Positions 39,680 through 52,467 are shown, counted from the stretch's first letter. The stretch is DNA of 64,000 bases from Vespa crabro (GCF_910589235.1 NC_060964.1:8676207-8740206); one strand, 5' to 3'. The notes: generated by a model not told the origin, from the sequence alone. Numbers and translations: made by a program.

Positions 39680-39742
39680 TGGATCGATCGATCGATCGAC
39701 CGACCGACCGACCGACCGACCGACCGACCGACCGACCGACCG
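39680..39742 (+). repeat. (GATC)n(GACC)n tetranucleotide array
   Basis: Four GATC units pass into about eleven GACC units. This is the same motif and orientation as the array at 13733-13828, on the other side of RhoGAP100F. Confidence 0.95.
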
Positions 39743-41374
39743 TTGAAAATCGCTTAACCGTCGATACGAGCGCTCGCGTCTGCGGAAGAAAAGAAAGAAA
39801 AAGAAGAAAAAAACGATTTCTCCTCTTTCTTATTACTATCTTCGAATTAACGTAACTTTAAACGAAGAAAACATTGATCTCGATCTACGAATCGTCATAA
39901 ATTGGAATTAGAAGAGTAAATAAAGGAGAAGATTCCTTCGAGAGTCGTCGTATCGTTCGTAAAAATAATCCGTTGGTCTTGAATTTTAACGAGGGATAGG
40001 TCTACGGGGCTCGTACTCTATCTCGTATTTTTCATTGATTCATTCGGGTTTCCCTCTATACGTATTTACGTTTCAAACAAATCCTTCTTATTCCGTATTC
40101 GCGTTTCGCATATTCGTTCTGTTCGCATAAGAGAACGAACTTTTTACCAAACGAATCGAGTTGAGGACTCTCTGGCTTCTCGAGATACGACGAGACGAAT
40201 CGATTCAAATGGGTGTTTCCGGGACGAGTTCCGAAACGGAATTAGAAAAATAGAAAATAGAATAGAACGGAAGAAAGAAGGGAACTGCTCGTAATACTAT
40301 ATAACGTATTAACTATAATAAAGCTTTATCGTACAAAGAAATATCGTCGATCGCTGCGTATTCACAACGAAGGAAGTATCTATACTTACTTACTTACTTA
40401 CTCAATTGATTAATTAATTATCGTACTTACTTACCATTAGTTTCGAGACGAGTAAGAAACACGTACTGCGTCGCTATTCTATCGCCTTCTTCTACATATG
40501 AAAGATCTTCTATATATCAAGAGGGGAAAGACATAGAGATTAATAGAAAATGAGATAAATACCCATATAGGGGAGAGGGGAGGTGGTGAAAGGGTATTCT
40601 AAAATAAACGAGCGAGCATATTATTATTGCAAAGAAAATTAAAGAATTTAGCGTTAATATGCTTGCATCTCTAGCAACATGATCGCATTGTGAAATGGTG
40701 CTCATCCCTTTGGATGAATCCGCGTTAAAGTGACGCGAAGGCTTGGTTTCCTGACTGGCTGCTTGCGTCTATAACTTACGTATATAAAAACGGAGCTTCT
40801 TTTTCTTACTAACGTACCATTCCAATATTCTATTTCTATCTAGGTAGCGTACCTCTGAATACGTACCTACTGATTTTTTTACACCGTCTCTTTTTTATAC
40901 CGTTATACAAAATTTCATTCGCGTTCTACTATACTACTACTACTACTACTACTATAATAGAAATGAAAGGTACATTAACAAGATCGATATCGTTAACAAG
41001 AAATCCGAGCTGGTCGGAAGGGCACAAATAAAAACGAGAGACTGCTCGTATGAATCGCTAACTTTCGTATCCAATCGTTATCCATTTCATTAGATCTTCA
41101 TTGGAGACACTTACGATGCAACCATATTGAGCCGCGTAAGCGTACGTACGTTTACGCGAACTTATATCGCACGCGCAAAGATACGCGGTCCAGCATTACA
41201 TTTGCTCTCTATTTTTATATCGTTACATTCTTCAACAAGTGTTCAAATACAGTCACGAGGCCAGGCTTTTGGCGCCGTCGAGTTTTATGACTATATAACT
41301 TATACATACCTATTCGATGGACCATATTTGTCATATTGAAAACTTTCTAAGCGAAAAAAGAAAAAAATTAAGCG

Positions 41375-41422
<48 letters not shown>

Positions 41423-42437
41423 TTTTGCAATGATTATTCTATAAGTTAGAATCGAGACGTATAGGCGCGAAATAAGTACTTATTCCGCGCGCTGATTCAG
41501 CAGATATTTCACATGTAAACGATTATAATTGTACGAAACTTTGACGTTTATATATATTATACGTATAGTTTAAATCCTTTTCTCAAAAAAAAGATCGGAA
41601 TCGTCGCGATGTTTCTAATCGGATCGTATATCGAAATACGCGATCGAAATCGTTTCTCAATCGATCGAAAAAAAAAGATTAAGCAAAAGGAGATGGTACA
41701 TAAACTTGACAGTTATCTACATAAATAACAAATCTATTTATGTAGGTGGCAAATAGTAAAAGGTTATTTATATCGTTCAAATGTAATGGAACAACAATCA
41801 ATCGAAATAACATAATATTAATCGTATTCGATTTGCTCTTTCTAAGGTCCCTTCAAAACTTCGAGGCGATTCTTATCTAGCTTATCGTTTACTAGCTATG
41901 ATTTACGTTGCTCTTCCATCATTCTTCCGAAAATCGAAGAATACGAACAAATCTCAAGCATACGCATACGAAAATTCGTTAGTCGAATTCCTCGAGTCAT
42001 CGAACGCGACGATTGTAGATTAGCTATTCGCCAAAACAAAACCAAAATAATATCTTTACCTCGAATTCCTTTCGATGACCCTAAACAGATAATAACAAGC
42101 ACACGCTAGATTTACAATTATATATGTATATAGATATATATAAACGATCGGAGATATTATTATTAGATAAATCAAATCTCATTACGAAGATTCAATAAAA
42201 AGGACAAAAAAGAAAAAAAAAAAAAGATAAGAGAAGGAACGTATTAGAGTGTAGAGTTTCAAGCAACACTTTCGAGAATTTCTAAATAGCTGGCTGGAGC
42301 TTTATCTCTCGAAAGCTCGTTGCTAAATTATTCCGAGTGACCAACTGAACATACACACGCACACACGCGCACGTACGCATGCAAGCACGCACGCACGCAC
42401 GCACACGCACGCACGCACAGGCACGCGCATACACACA

Positions 42438-42489
<52 letters not shown>

Positions 42490-45400
42490 CAGACAGACAC
42501 ATTTGTACATAGTAAAAAAAAGTTAATAGAAAAGAACTATAATTAACGAGTTATATGCGGTCGAATATAGGAAACAAATTTGGATAGGAATGAAATGGAA
42601 AGAAAAGAAATGCGTTTAGAATGAATGTTCGCGAAAGAAGAAGTCAGCTTGTAAATAAGAAATATGCACCTCATTCATCCTATCACTTACGAAGGAACAT
42701 ATTTAAAGCGATTTCCTTTTTCGTTAAATTACCTACGTGAGATTTTGTGAATGTGTTCCATTGTCAGTACTAACGTCGATTATGACGCCCTGCATCAACA
42801 TACACGAGCGTAATCACACATATCTCCCGCATGAGTTTCAATAATGCGACTGAACGTTGGCCAGCTCGATCCTTTCAAAGTAAACATTTCGGTTATCATT
42901 AATATCATCCTGTTGCATTAATCGTTAACGCGTTGTTATGCGTTTACAACGTGGAGACAATTTTCAACTCGTTCAAATTATAAGATCGAGCTGGCTTACT
43001 TACGATATTTATCTTTTTCATTTTTATTCTTTTTCATCCGCCTGTCGATTTGTTCCTATTCGTTATATTTGCCGTATCAATTATTCGCCGACCGTTATTC
43101 GCATATTTCCAAAGTTTAAAATCGTTGTTACGTACGTTGTTTCGCGCGATAACAGCGTCGAGTCGAGTCGAGTCAAGTTAATACTTGCGTTAGTTTAATC
43201 GCCGTCTTACACCGGCGAGAGCGGGATGTAATAGATAAGTCATAGCGATGCTTTCATACGCAAAGCTATGATCCTACATATCACGGAGGAATTACAGGTG
43301 GAAGCGAGGATGACAGGCCTACTACTAGAAGAAAATTCTTTAAGCCGACGGTGCGGTGCAAATTCCGCGATAAAAGATTTCGCGACGAAGGAAAGAAAAA
43401 GGAAAAAGAGAAAAAAAAATGAAAAAAAGAAAGAAAAAGAAAAGAGGAAAGCGCGCGAGGATAAAGATTAAAAAAAGATCCGACAGGCCTCTCCAATAAC
43501 TTTAGTAATGCATAAAGAAACGAATAACGTTTCGAAATAGTCAGGATAAATAAAAGACACGCTTGTAGAATTAGTCGTAGTTTTGACATAATACCCATGG
43601 ATAATCCGCAAAAACGCATATCGGTACTTCGCGTCGCCTATATATAAAATCTCTTTTACGCTTCGTATTCATTTATTACTTACACGACAGCACTATTGTT
43701 CGCTTATAATTTTCGCATAACGTCCGTAATTTACGTTACATCTCCTTAGATCGGTCCTATTGTCATTTTTATCCTCAATAGTCGGCTTATCTATACCCTT
43801 TTCTTATGATTTAGATTATGCCCATTAGTTTGGAAGAAATGATTAGAAAAAGTTATTTCTTGGTGATTGGTAAAACTAGAGAAACGTTATTCCTTAGAAA
43901 GAACAAGACCTAGTACCGAATCTACAGATCTATAATGCGTTTCAATGATCGAAAAACCAATCTATAAGATTTGAATAGAAGGCAATAAATTTACGATAAT
44001 TCTAATTAAAACCAAATAATACTTACGTTTAGATACTTCCCAAGGAAGAAGAAGAAGAAGAAGGGTATCGATCATGTCTTAATTTCTCTCGACATATCCA
44101 TTTATCAAAATCACCAAATATCCATTTATCATTGCACGAATCACAAAGTGCATACAACTCGTAGACGTATTTTCCTAATGGTGCTAAAACCGGCACAACA
44201 TAAATAAGCCTCGTTAGCATAACGATAATGTATATTGGCAATATTTTCAAGACAATTCATTCTCAGCGTCGCAGTTCGTCAGACTGTCGTTCGAACGGCA
44301 ATATCGCATTAAGAGACATTTTAACGAAAGAACATTGCGATGCATTGATGTACTTTTAACGATATATCAGGCGCATTTTTATATCTCCAGCAAACGCAAA
44401 TGGCAATTCTTCAAAGCTCGGCCATTATATTTCATTGAGATTAATTTGGAATTTTTATTAAGATCGTTTCCTCGGTTTGACAATAATTATACCTACCAAA
44501 TAAACGTTCTCGCAACGTTCAAGAAGTAACAAACAAAAGAGAAAAGAAAAAAAGCTTTACGGTCGTAAAATATAACGAAGAATGCGTTTTCTTTTCTTCG
44601 TCGATAAGTCAAAAAATGATAGTTGGATTTAAAGTGAAAAGCCGCTACGTTATCACTTCGTCCGAAGACACGTTACGATGGTAATAAGAAAGAGCTTGGC
44701 GTTATACACTCGACCTCCTACCCAGTATGATCTCATAATAGTTTCTTTTCATTTTCACGGCTGGTTTTTATACGACCCGGACGATACGCGTAGGTACTTA
44801 CAATAGGTATTTACGAATGCGTAATGATCGTCTAAACGGTATGCCCCGTATTCTATACGCACATTTATTTAGATCCTTTATGTTTACTTTATCGATTCGT
44901 TTCAAGTAATATCGCCGTTAAAAATTTCTCCTATCGACCAATTCGATTCTTCGTCTTCATCTTTGATACCTGCAACAAATATGAAATTACGTCGTCGCTA
45001 ATCCAATCGCATAGAACCTTGTGATCTCTTTCTTATTATTAAAATCGATTATCATTCGCAAACAAACGTCGTTTAGGTGTCTCTCTTTGCAGCGTGCTAT
45101 GTACATACAAGTCTGACGCTTAATTATAAGATATAATTATTGCTTCTACAATAATAATATCGATGCATGAAAGACTGCATCCGTCGTTTAAGAAAAGACA
45201 GCATATTAATGTTTACAAATAATGAGGAGCTTCCACTCTTCGTTAGAAAAAATTCAAACTTGAAACGTAATCGCAGTATGCATTGTATCATACACTATTA
45301 TCAAACGAAATCACGAAGGCGTTTATTACAAGCGAGATGACGAGAACGTTTACATATTCCTATTCAATTTTATGCAAACGCGCTAAAAATCACTCCTCTC

Positions 45401-45673
45401 TTTCCTTCATATTTTTCTCACACTTTTTTCATAATTTCGCCTTAAACGCAACGGATCCTCGAAATCCCGCGTGTAATCGACGCCTACAAAAATTACACGT
45501 TTCTTAACGATCTCATATCGTGAGATAAAAGGGAAGCCGGAAAGAGAAATAGAGAAAAGGAAGGATTAGAAATTACGCGACCGGACGTCGTTAGATATCG
45601 TTCGAGAATATGAGAATTCTAACTCTATAAATATATTTAATTAAACGAGGGGGGAGGGGGGTAGGGGGGGGGG

Positions 45674-45704
<31 letters not shown>

Positions 45705-45987
45705 AGAAAGAACAAACAGAATAAATACAGAGATGAGTATATATATACATACATATACATATACATATATATATATGTATATATATATTGAAAATGCGGA
45801 GATATAAATAGTACGAAAATAATAAGCAGAATTATAGAGGGTGATGCAACGTGAATGGCAACAGGTATATCCATCAGTATTTACACAATAATCGAAATTA
45901 TTATCATTGCGTTTAGATAAATATTATTGACCTGACGTTTACGATTTTACTTGGATCTAAGATTTCTATAATAGACGACACACGATA

Positions 45988-46054
45988 TCGCGCGCGCGCG
46001 CACACTCACACACACGCACACACACACGCACGCACGCACGCACGCGCGCGCGCA
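45988..46054 (+). repeat. compound (CG)n(CA)n(GCAC)n(CG)n repeat
   Basis: Alternating purine-pyrimidine sequence is almost unbroken for about 65 bases and flanked by CG dinucleotide runs at both ends. It is a strong candidate for Z-DNA-forming sequence. Confidence 0.9.
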
Positions 46055-47811
46055 GACAGATACAGAGGACACACGCGTTGAAGAAAAGAAATGAATAAAG
46101 AATAAAAAAAATAGAAAAAAGCGAAAAGAGAAGAAAAGAGAAGGGAAAGAGGAAGAGGAAAGGGCGTGCGCATAAGCGAAGAACTTATGATGTACCTTAT
46201 GCTCGCGTAGAAGAGGGTAAAAAAATTGACAAAAAAGACGACTATCGTTGATCGCTATATCAAGCCAGTAGATATTATCAAACTATAGTAGTGTGTCGAT
46301 ATATTAGCATTGTAATGCATTTTTACGCCGGCTTGCGCTCGTCGTCGCGTCAATCGACCGCTTATGCGAACCGTTTCATTAATACGAAAGCACTAAAAAA
46401 GCGATTTATGAATGAAATCCGCCGAGGGATAAAGGGCATGCGTAACGAGTACGCGATGGATCCTCTTAAGCGACGAACGATGAACGACGAAAAATAGAAA
46501 ACAAAAGTATCAATTCAAAGTTGAGAGCGTTCAGCCTTATCGTTAAATACGACGAGCTCCCTTCCAACATTTTCATTCCAAAGATTCTCAAAAGAAACTT
46601 TTTCCTTCTTTCGCTCCTTTCTTCTCTATCGAGTATAGCTATTACAAAGGAAAAGAATTCTTCTTTTCGTTCGTAAATCTCTTTCCTCCCTCTTAATTAG
46701 CGCGCTCGTTTCTGCGAAAACGACGTCCCTCGTTCGTACGACGATATTTTATTGTTTTCTCATTGTTATTTAGAAGCGAGCTTATAGAATAACGCCGATT
46801 GCATCGAGCCAAAAGCACAAGAGGTGTGTACGTCTTTCGCGTAAAGAGGACGAGAAGGAAAAAAAAAGAAAAAAAAAAAAGAAAAAAAGGAAACGAAGGA
46901 TGGGACTTGTAACTCCGAAACGCGAGAGTCAATGGGTCAATGATCAGAACGATTAGCCGATTATAAATCAACACTAGGTATAGTAGAGGGTAACAACTTC
47001 AAATGGGTAGTACTACCGTTGTTTCGTTAATCGTTTTTATAGATTATATTGTGCTGTGATCGCATCGCGCGACCCGTGACGATCGATAACCGATGCGTAG
47101 GAATTCAAGGAAAATTTTTAATGCAATGGAGAAGCGACGATACAAGCGGAAAGTAAATCAAAATGAAAGAAGGGACTGTCTTGAGAAATTTTCCTTCTCT
47201 TTTATCTCGAGACAAGCGAACGTTTCGTTATTTTCCAAATGCCAAACGCAACGCTTTTCACGTCTCGTATCCTCGATCTTAATTGCATCTTGGTTTCGTC
47301 CAATCTTCGGTATCACGTGTGAGATAAACGGACATAACGATGATTGCATACGCGTTTGGCCGAACTTTATCGGGAATTCGCTGGATTCGCTGCCGCGCTT
47401 TATCGACAATTCGATGGAAGAGAAATGAAGTAGAAGAAGAAAAAAAAAGAACAATATATACATATGCATATATGTATGTGTGTGCGTGAGTATTCTAGTC
47501 AATTAAAAAGTGAATCCCAAAATGATATTTTCCATGCGCGGATCTTTATTCGTCGGGAGATCGATCACACGTGTTATACACGTGTATGAGCCCACTTGTT
47601 TCATTTTCAATCGCGATTCGCAGCGATCAGGCACGTCGTCGCGAAATACGATCACGCTTAGCCAGGACTATTTTTCTAAGTTGCAAAGTATAATAAATTA
47701 ATGACGTTGCATTATCGTTACTAGAGTATATTATAATGTATATTGATATTTTAACTAGGCAAGTAAGTATGAGATAATGTTACGAACAATATATATCATA
47801 ATAATTATCAT

Positions 47812-47843
47812 CGTCATCGTCATCATCGTCGTCATCGTCATCT

Positions 47844-47895
<52 letters not shown>

Positions 47896-48011
47896 TGTCA
47901 TCGTCATCATCGTCATCATCATCATGATAAGGATGATGATGACGATGATGATTATTATTATTATTATTATTATTATCATTATTATTATCATTATTATTAT
48001 CATTATTATTA

Positions 48012-48076
<65 letters not shown>
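47812..48076 (+). repeat. compound (TCA/TCG)n to (ATT)n repeat
   Basis: The left part is made of TCATCG hexamers, then a short ATG/ATC inversion near 47920-47950, then ATT units with regular ATC interruptions, then pure ATT. Large false ORFs of Ile, Asp or Asn runs arise here on both strands. Confidence 0.95.
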
Positions 48077-48078
<2 letters not shown>

Positions 48079-48764
48079 ACGGCGGTTCGCACGTGCGGTC
48101 GATGAGCGTGTAACGCCTGCGGCAAATGAGCGTGCAACGAGCTGAATCCACTGGATATCGAATCGAGATTGAGGTTTATTTAAGAAAATAAGAAATTCTT
48201 GAAGGATCATAGCATTGGCCGATCCACGGTTATCGAGAAACGACTGTAAACGATTACGATCTTTGATTCGTATGAACTTTTGGCGCGAGAGCGAGCGTGA
48301 GTCTGCGTGAATCGTGCGTGCGCGAGAATGAAAGAGAATGAACGCAAACCGTATTAACGCGAAATGACGAATGTAAACGAACGCTTCTAAAGAAAGTGAA
48401 ATTAACAATGTCGTTTCCCGAACCGCGAATAATAAAATATGAATTGTTCTGTCAGTCACCTTACCTATATTGAAAAAGAAAAAAAAAAATGTCATTATAA
48501 TATGCTGCCATACGATATAAATATATGTCTACACTAAGGAGTATATTACTAAAATATTACAAATAAATATGTTGTAAGTATGGATCCTTTTATCCTTATC
48601 TGACTTTCTTTGTTATAACGAGTAAGACGTATATCGTATACAAAGCTACTGACATTTTTCTTTCAGATTTATCTACCGTACGACTTATCGTTATATTTAA
48701 TGAGGAGAAATACTTTCGTCGCGCGAACATTTGCATTGCACTTTTCTTAACGCATCTTTTACGG

Positions 48765-48765
<1 letters not shown>

Positions 48766-48811
<46 letters not shown>
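48766..48811 (+). repeat. (GA)n microsatellite
   Basis: About 22 GA units, about 900 bases upstream of the lipase start. Confidence 0.95.
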
Positions 48812-48813
<2 letters not shown>

Positions 48814-49685
48814 GAAAGTTGTTCGGCCGGTTTCAAATGAAATTTAACAAACCTTTCGATCCAGATAACTCGTTAGTACGATCGTTTAAATTTTTTTTAA
48901 AGCGCGTACCATCGCGAAACTGTGTGTGTGTGTGTGTGTGTGTGCGCGTGTGTCCGTGCGCGCGTGCGCGCGCGTGTACTTACTACTCATTCGTGCGAAA
49001 CATGGCTCGACGTGGAAAAGAGAAAGTCATACTCGTCGAACGCTCCATTATTGTTTACATTTACAGTGCACACTGCGTTACATCACGGGGAAGAGGTCAT
49101 ACTCATTGAGGCCGCGCATAAAGCGAAAGTTTTCCAATGGGCGTAGTCATTTCTGCATGTTGTTAATCGGTATACGGTATATGTTGTTAATCGTCATCGT
49201 TTTAGATTCGTTTTCATATTATCTACGTAAGACACTTATAAAATGGTAACTCGTAAGTATTAGAAAAGGAATAAAGTTTCAGGACGATTAGTTAAATAAA
49301 ATTAAAATAGTCATAGTCACATTATGCGTAGATTGAAATTTTCGGTTGCGTACAAGTTTTTTACTTTGGCAAATTATTATAGAAAGAAAAGACGAGATAA
49401 CGTTACTCTTCGTCATATATTTCCAATCGAGTTAAAGCTATCATCGCACAACAATATAGCGTTTATATTTCCTACTACCGTTAACTTTACGCAAACTGAT
49501 CGTTCACGGATTATAAGCGAACCGTTTGAGAAAAGAACGGTATGAAGGAAGTTGCGATTCTTTGCCTCGAGTATAAAACAAGTTGTATAGTTGCGGCAGA
49601 CGGATCGGGCTCCTGCAGGTAAAACGGACAAGTGTCTTCAAGTGAGTACCTCCAAAGGAAAAGAGCGAAGAAGAAAATTGATATA

Positions 49686-51014
49686 ATGCGATTTATTGAA
49701 AAATCGAAAAAAGCAAGGATCGGCGATCTAAGGTCATTGATACTTTTAATTCGAGATCTTACTATTGTTTGCCTTATGACGTTGTCAATATCTTCGATCG
49801 AGGGAAAACGAAATCATGGTGAGTATAAACGATTACGTACATAGGTACTTTTGTATATTTCGATTTAGGCTCTAAACGTTGCATCGGATGCGAACGTAGG
49901 ACTACTAAACATGTCGAATCGTATTAAATTACGACGACTCGGATACAGTCGCGAAGAATTGAAACCAACAATTTGTTACGGTACGTCTTTAAAGAGTAAC
50001 AATTAGACTTTTTATTATGCGTAGGTTTTAATCGTATCGGTATATGTTTATGTATATTTATATATATATATATATATATATCATCGTTAGATCTAGTGGG
50101 CTGCTTCGCGGATCCACCGGTCCATTTGTCTTTGAAAAGACCACCCGAGCATCCGAACGTTATCCAAACAAAGTTCTTATTGTATAACAGAAGCAATCGT
50201 GAAAATCCAAAAGTTATTATATACGCAGATCGGTCCGAGTCGTTGTTACAATCTGGATTAAACGTGTCGAAGCAACTGAAAGTCCTGATACACGGCTTCA
50301 AAGGTAGCGGTAGCGATTACGGTTTGATTCGTGGGATTAATGCTCTACTCGATCTGGTAAATTTCCCCTTATTAGAGACTTATGTAATACATAATGGATA
50401 ACGTTATGTCGAAACGTTATTCCTATAGAAAAAGAAAGGAAAGAAAAGAAAAAAGAATATAAAGATCAATTCGCTCGAAACAGGAGGATGTGAATATATT
50501 GATATTGGATTGGACAAGGGGGGCAGGCACGAGTTACGCGGCTGCAGTCGCTAATACCGAATTAGTTGGCCGACAACTTGCGCTTGTTCTTTTGGATGCT
50601 TTTAACTTGGGAACCGATCCTATGGACGTACACGTAACGGGCTTCAGTTTGGGAGCTCACGTAGCAGGATGCGCTGCTGAAATGTTAAAAAAATGGGGCC
50701 TCCTACTTGCTCGTATCACTGGCCTCGATCCGGCCTCGCCATTTTTTCGAAGCCATTTATTTCGCGAAAAATCGAGAAAACTCGATGCTACCGACGCTCA
50801 TCTCGTTGACGTTATTCATACCGACGGTTCCGAAGACTTCACCGATGGATTTGGTCTCCTCAAACCTATCGGACACATCGACATGTTTCCTAACGGCGGT
50901 AAAGAACAGCCAGGATGTTCCGACGTTAAAAATTCCGTCGTTGTCAGCCATTTGAAAGGTAAACGCAACCCTGACGCAATCCCCTCGACGATATAATTAC
51001 TCGATTTGTGTCAT

Positions 51015-51050
<36 letters not shown>

Positions 51051-51999
51051 TATATTAATACGATAAACAGTTATAAAAGGTTCTACTTATTGCAGAAGAA
51101 CTTTTAGATAGACAGATTGCGTGCAGTCATTTGAGGGCCTGGCAACTCTACGTAGAAAGTATACTGACGCAATCCCAAAAATGCAAATTCGTAGCATGGC
51201 CATGTCCTCAGGGATTCGTTTCATATGCAAAAGGAACTTGTTTCCCTATGGAATCTACCGGTTGGTCTCAAGAAATGGGATACAGAGCCAATCGTGGACC
51301 ATTAGGAAGTTATTTTTTACCTACCAGAAGCGAACCACCCTTTTGCGGTATAACTACATCCATTATTTATTTGCGAACAAATTTTCTATTTACTGAAAGT
51401 TAGTTTGAAAAGAAGAAAAACAAAACAAAACTTTCAGGAGAGCCCTTCAGAGTTACCATAGCGACGGCTAAAGGTCTGCCAAGAACTATAGGAGTATTGC
51501 TCTTTAAAACGTATCAGAATAATTCAACGACTACGTACAAGATCAATTGCATGTACGAACAATATTACACTATCTTCATTAATAATTTAGCCATTTATCA
51601 TTGAAATAACGACATTTTTCCTTTCAGATTACCCAAACTGTACAATCAACCAACGATGTTTTATAATATCGCGGCGAATGATTTTTCATTCGCTTTACAT
51701 AAAGTACCGGTCATAAAGGGCACAATTCAATATCATAAAATTAACGAAAGGGACGAAAATGAGAAAAGAAGGCCCGATGATTCGGGTACTATTCTATTGA
51801 GTAAGCTGTTCCTTGAGAACAGAAAGGGAGATAGGTAAAAATTGAGCTGTCGCAAAAAATCGTTTCCACTTATTTATATATCGTTTCCACCATTAATTAT
51901 CATAATAATTGCAGGTGGGAATGTTGTAATATTAATACTTCGATTGGTGCAGAAGAGACACACGTGGAACTTCAAAGCATACCGTGTGATTCACTCTAA
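49686..51999 (+). CDS. secreted lipase, pancreatic lipase family
   Basis: Seven exons join in frame to 510 residues: 49686-49818, 50091-50356, 50484-50958, 51096-51347, 51438-51552, 51628-51834 and 51915-51999. A hydrophobic segment (DLTIVCLMTLSISS) near residues 24-37 looks like a signal peptide with an unusually long charged leader, or a signal anchor. The alpha/beta-hydrolase core has the nucleophile elbow GFSLGAHVAG (Ser188), the acid in ITGLDPASPFF (Asp215) and the histidine in CSHLRAW (His303), plus GHIDMFPNGG. The triad is complete, so an active triacylglycerol lipase or phospholipase is expected, unlike insect yolk proteins that lost the serine. A C-terminal half follows, with EPFRVTIATAKG and paired cysteines, possibly a PLAT-like domain. 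The exact substrate and tissue are unknown. SMC2 follows 468 bases downstream on the same strand. Confidence 0.93.
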
Positions 52000-52159
52000 A
52001 AAATTATACTCTTTCGATATATACAAATATATAGAAATCTGTTGTAATAGGCAATTTAAATCATTTGTCACTATATGACGATATGTGTATAACGATAATA
52101 ATGCGTAAGTCAATTGTATAAAAATTTAAATTTTCCGCAAAGGAAATTGACTTCTTGCC

Positions 52160-52168
52160 AAGATGGCG
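52160..52168 (+). promoter_or_regulatory. YY1/Pho-type AAGATGGCG element
   Basis: AAGATGGCG matches the YY1/Pleiohomeotic core, which is common at start sites of housekeeping genes. It lies about 300 bases before the SMC2 ATG. This is a match by eye to a short motif. Confidence 0.45.
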
Positions 52169-52316
52169 TCCGTCCTACTTCGACTTCCGTCGCATTCTAC
52201 GCCAACGAGTAAGCTGCTCCTTATCCTAACCTTACTTGTGCTTTACGAAGAAAGTAGTCGAAAGTCTATGTAATACAAGATCAATGATGCAATACGTTAT
52301 AAGCGTACGATACAAG

Positions 52317-52325
52317 TTTGGCGCC
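52317..52325 (+). promoter_or_regulatory. E2F-like element TTTGGCGCC
   Basis: TTTGGCGC matches the E2F/DP consensus TTTSSCGC exactly and lies about 150 bases before the SMC2 ATG. SMC2 is a proliferation gene, so E2F control would make biological sense (inference). Confidence 0.5.
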
Positions 52326-52467
52326 ATTTGCGGTATTGTCTTTAATTTTCGTGCGTCCTTCTTATTCATTTCGCATATAGATCGAATATATTTTTCTAAG
52401 CGCACGCACGCACGCACGCATATTACGATAATTCCTTATATTATACACCATATAATCTTATCTCGCG

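Larger units (their letters stand above)
35507..42540. other. gene-poor stretch, first half, dense microsatellites
   Basis: No coding exon was recognised. Repeats include an A/G-rich stretch at about 36436-36510, poly-A at 36578-36607, (CA)n at 37021-37046, GTGC/CG-rich repeats at 37366-37440, TA/CATA arrays at 37823-37900, (GA)n at 37991-38041, a C run at 38583-38595, (GA)n at 39500-39530, (GACC)n at 39680-39742, (GA)n at 41374-41416 and a CA/GCAC/GA compound at 42350-42480. It may include a long 3' UTR of RhoGAP100F. Confidence 0.55.
42541..49685. other. gene-poor stretch, second half
   Basis: No coding exon was recognised. Repeats include a G run plus (GA)n at 45650-45702, a CG/CA/GCAC compound at 45988-46054, a 265-base compound trinucleotide at 47812-48076, (GA)n at 48766-48811 and a (GT)n/GC mix at 48919-48975. 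The last few hundred bases before 49686 should contain the lipase promoter and 5' UTR. Confidence 0.55.
52000..52467 (+). promoter_or_regulatory. lipase 3' end and SMC2 promoter region
   Basis: These 468 bases hold the 3' UTR of the lipase and the promoter of SMC2. No canonical AATAAA was seen just after the lipase stop. Two short elements stand out near the SMC2 side: AAGATGGCG at 52160-52168 and TTTGGCGCC at 52317-52325. No TATA box is evident at a fitting distance. Confidence 0.6.

Noticed and set aside
47755..48495. 246-residue open frame with Ile and Met-Thr runs
   Set aside because: It comes from the compound trinucleotide repeat, and no non-repeat part resembles a protein.
35507..49685. 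Transposable element remnants in the gene-poor region
   Set aside because: No transposase or reverse transcriptase fragment or terminal repeat was recognised; only simple repeats were clear.
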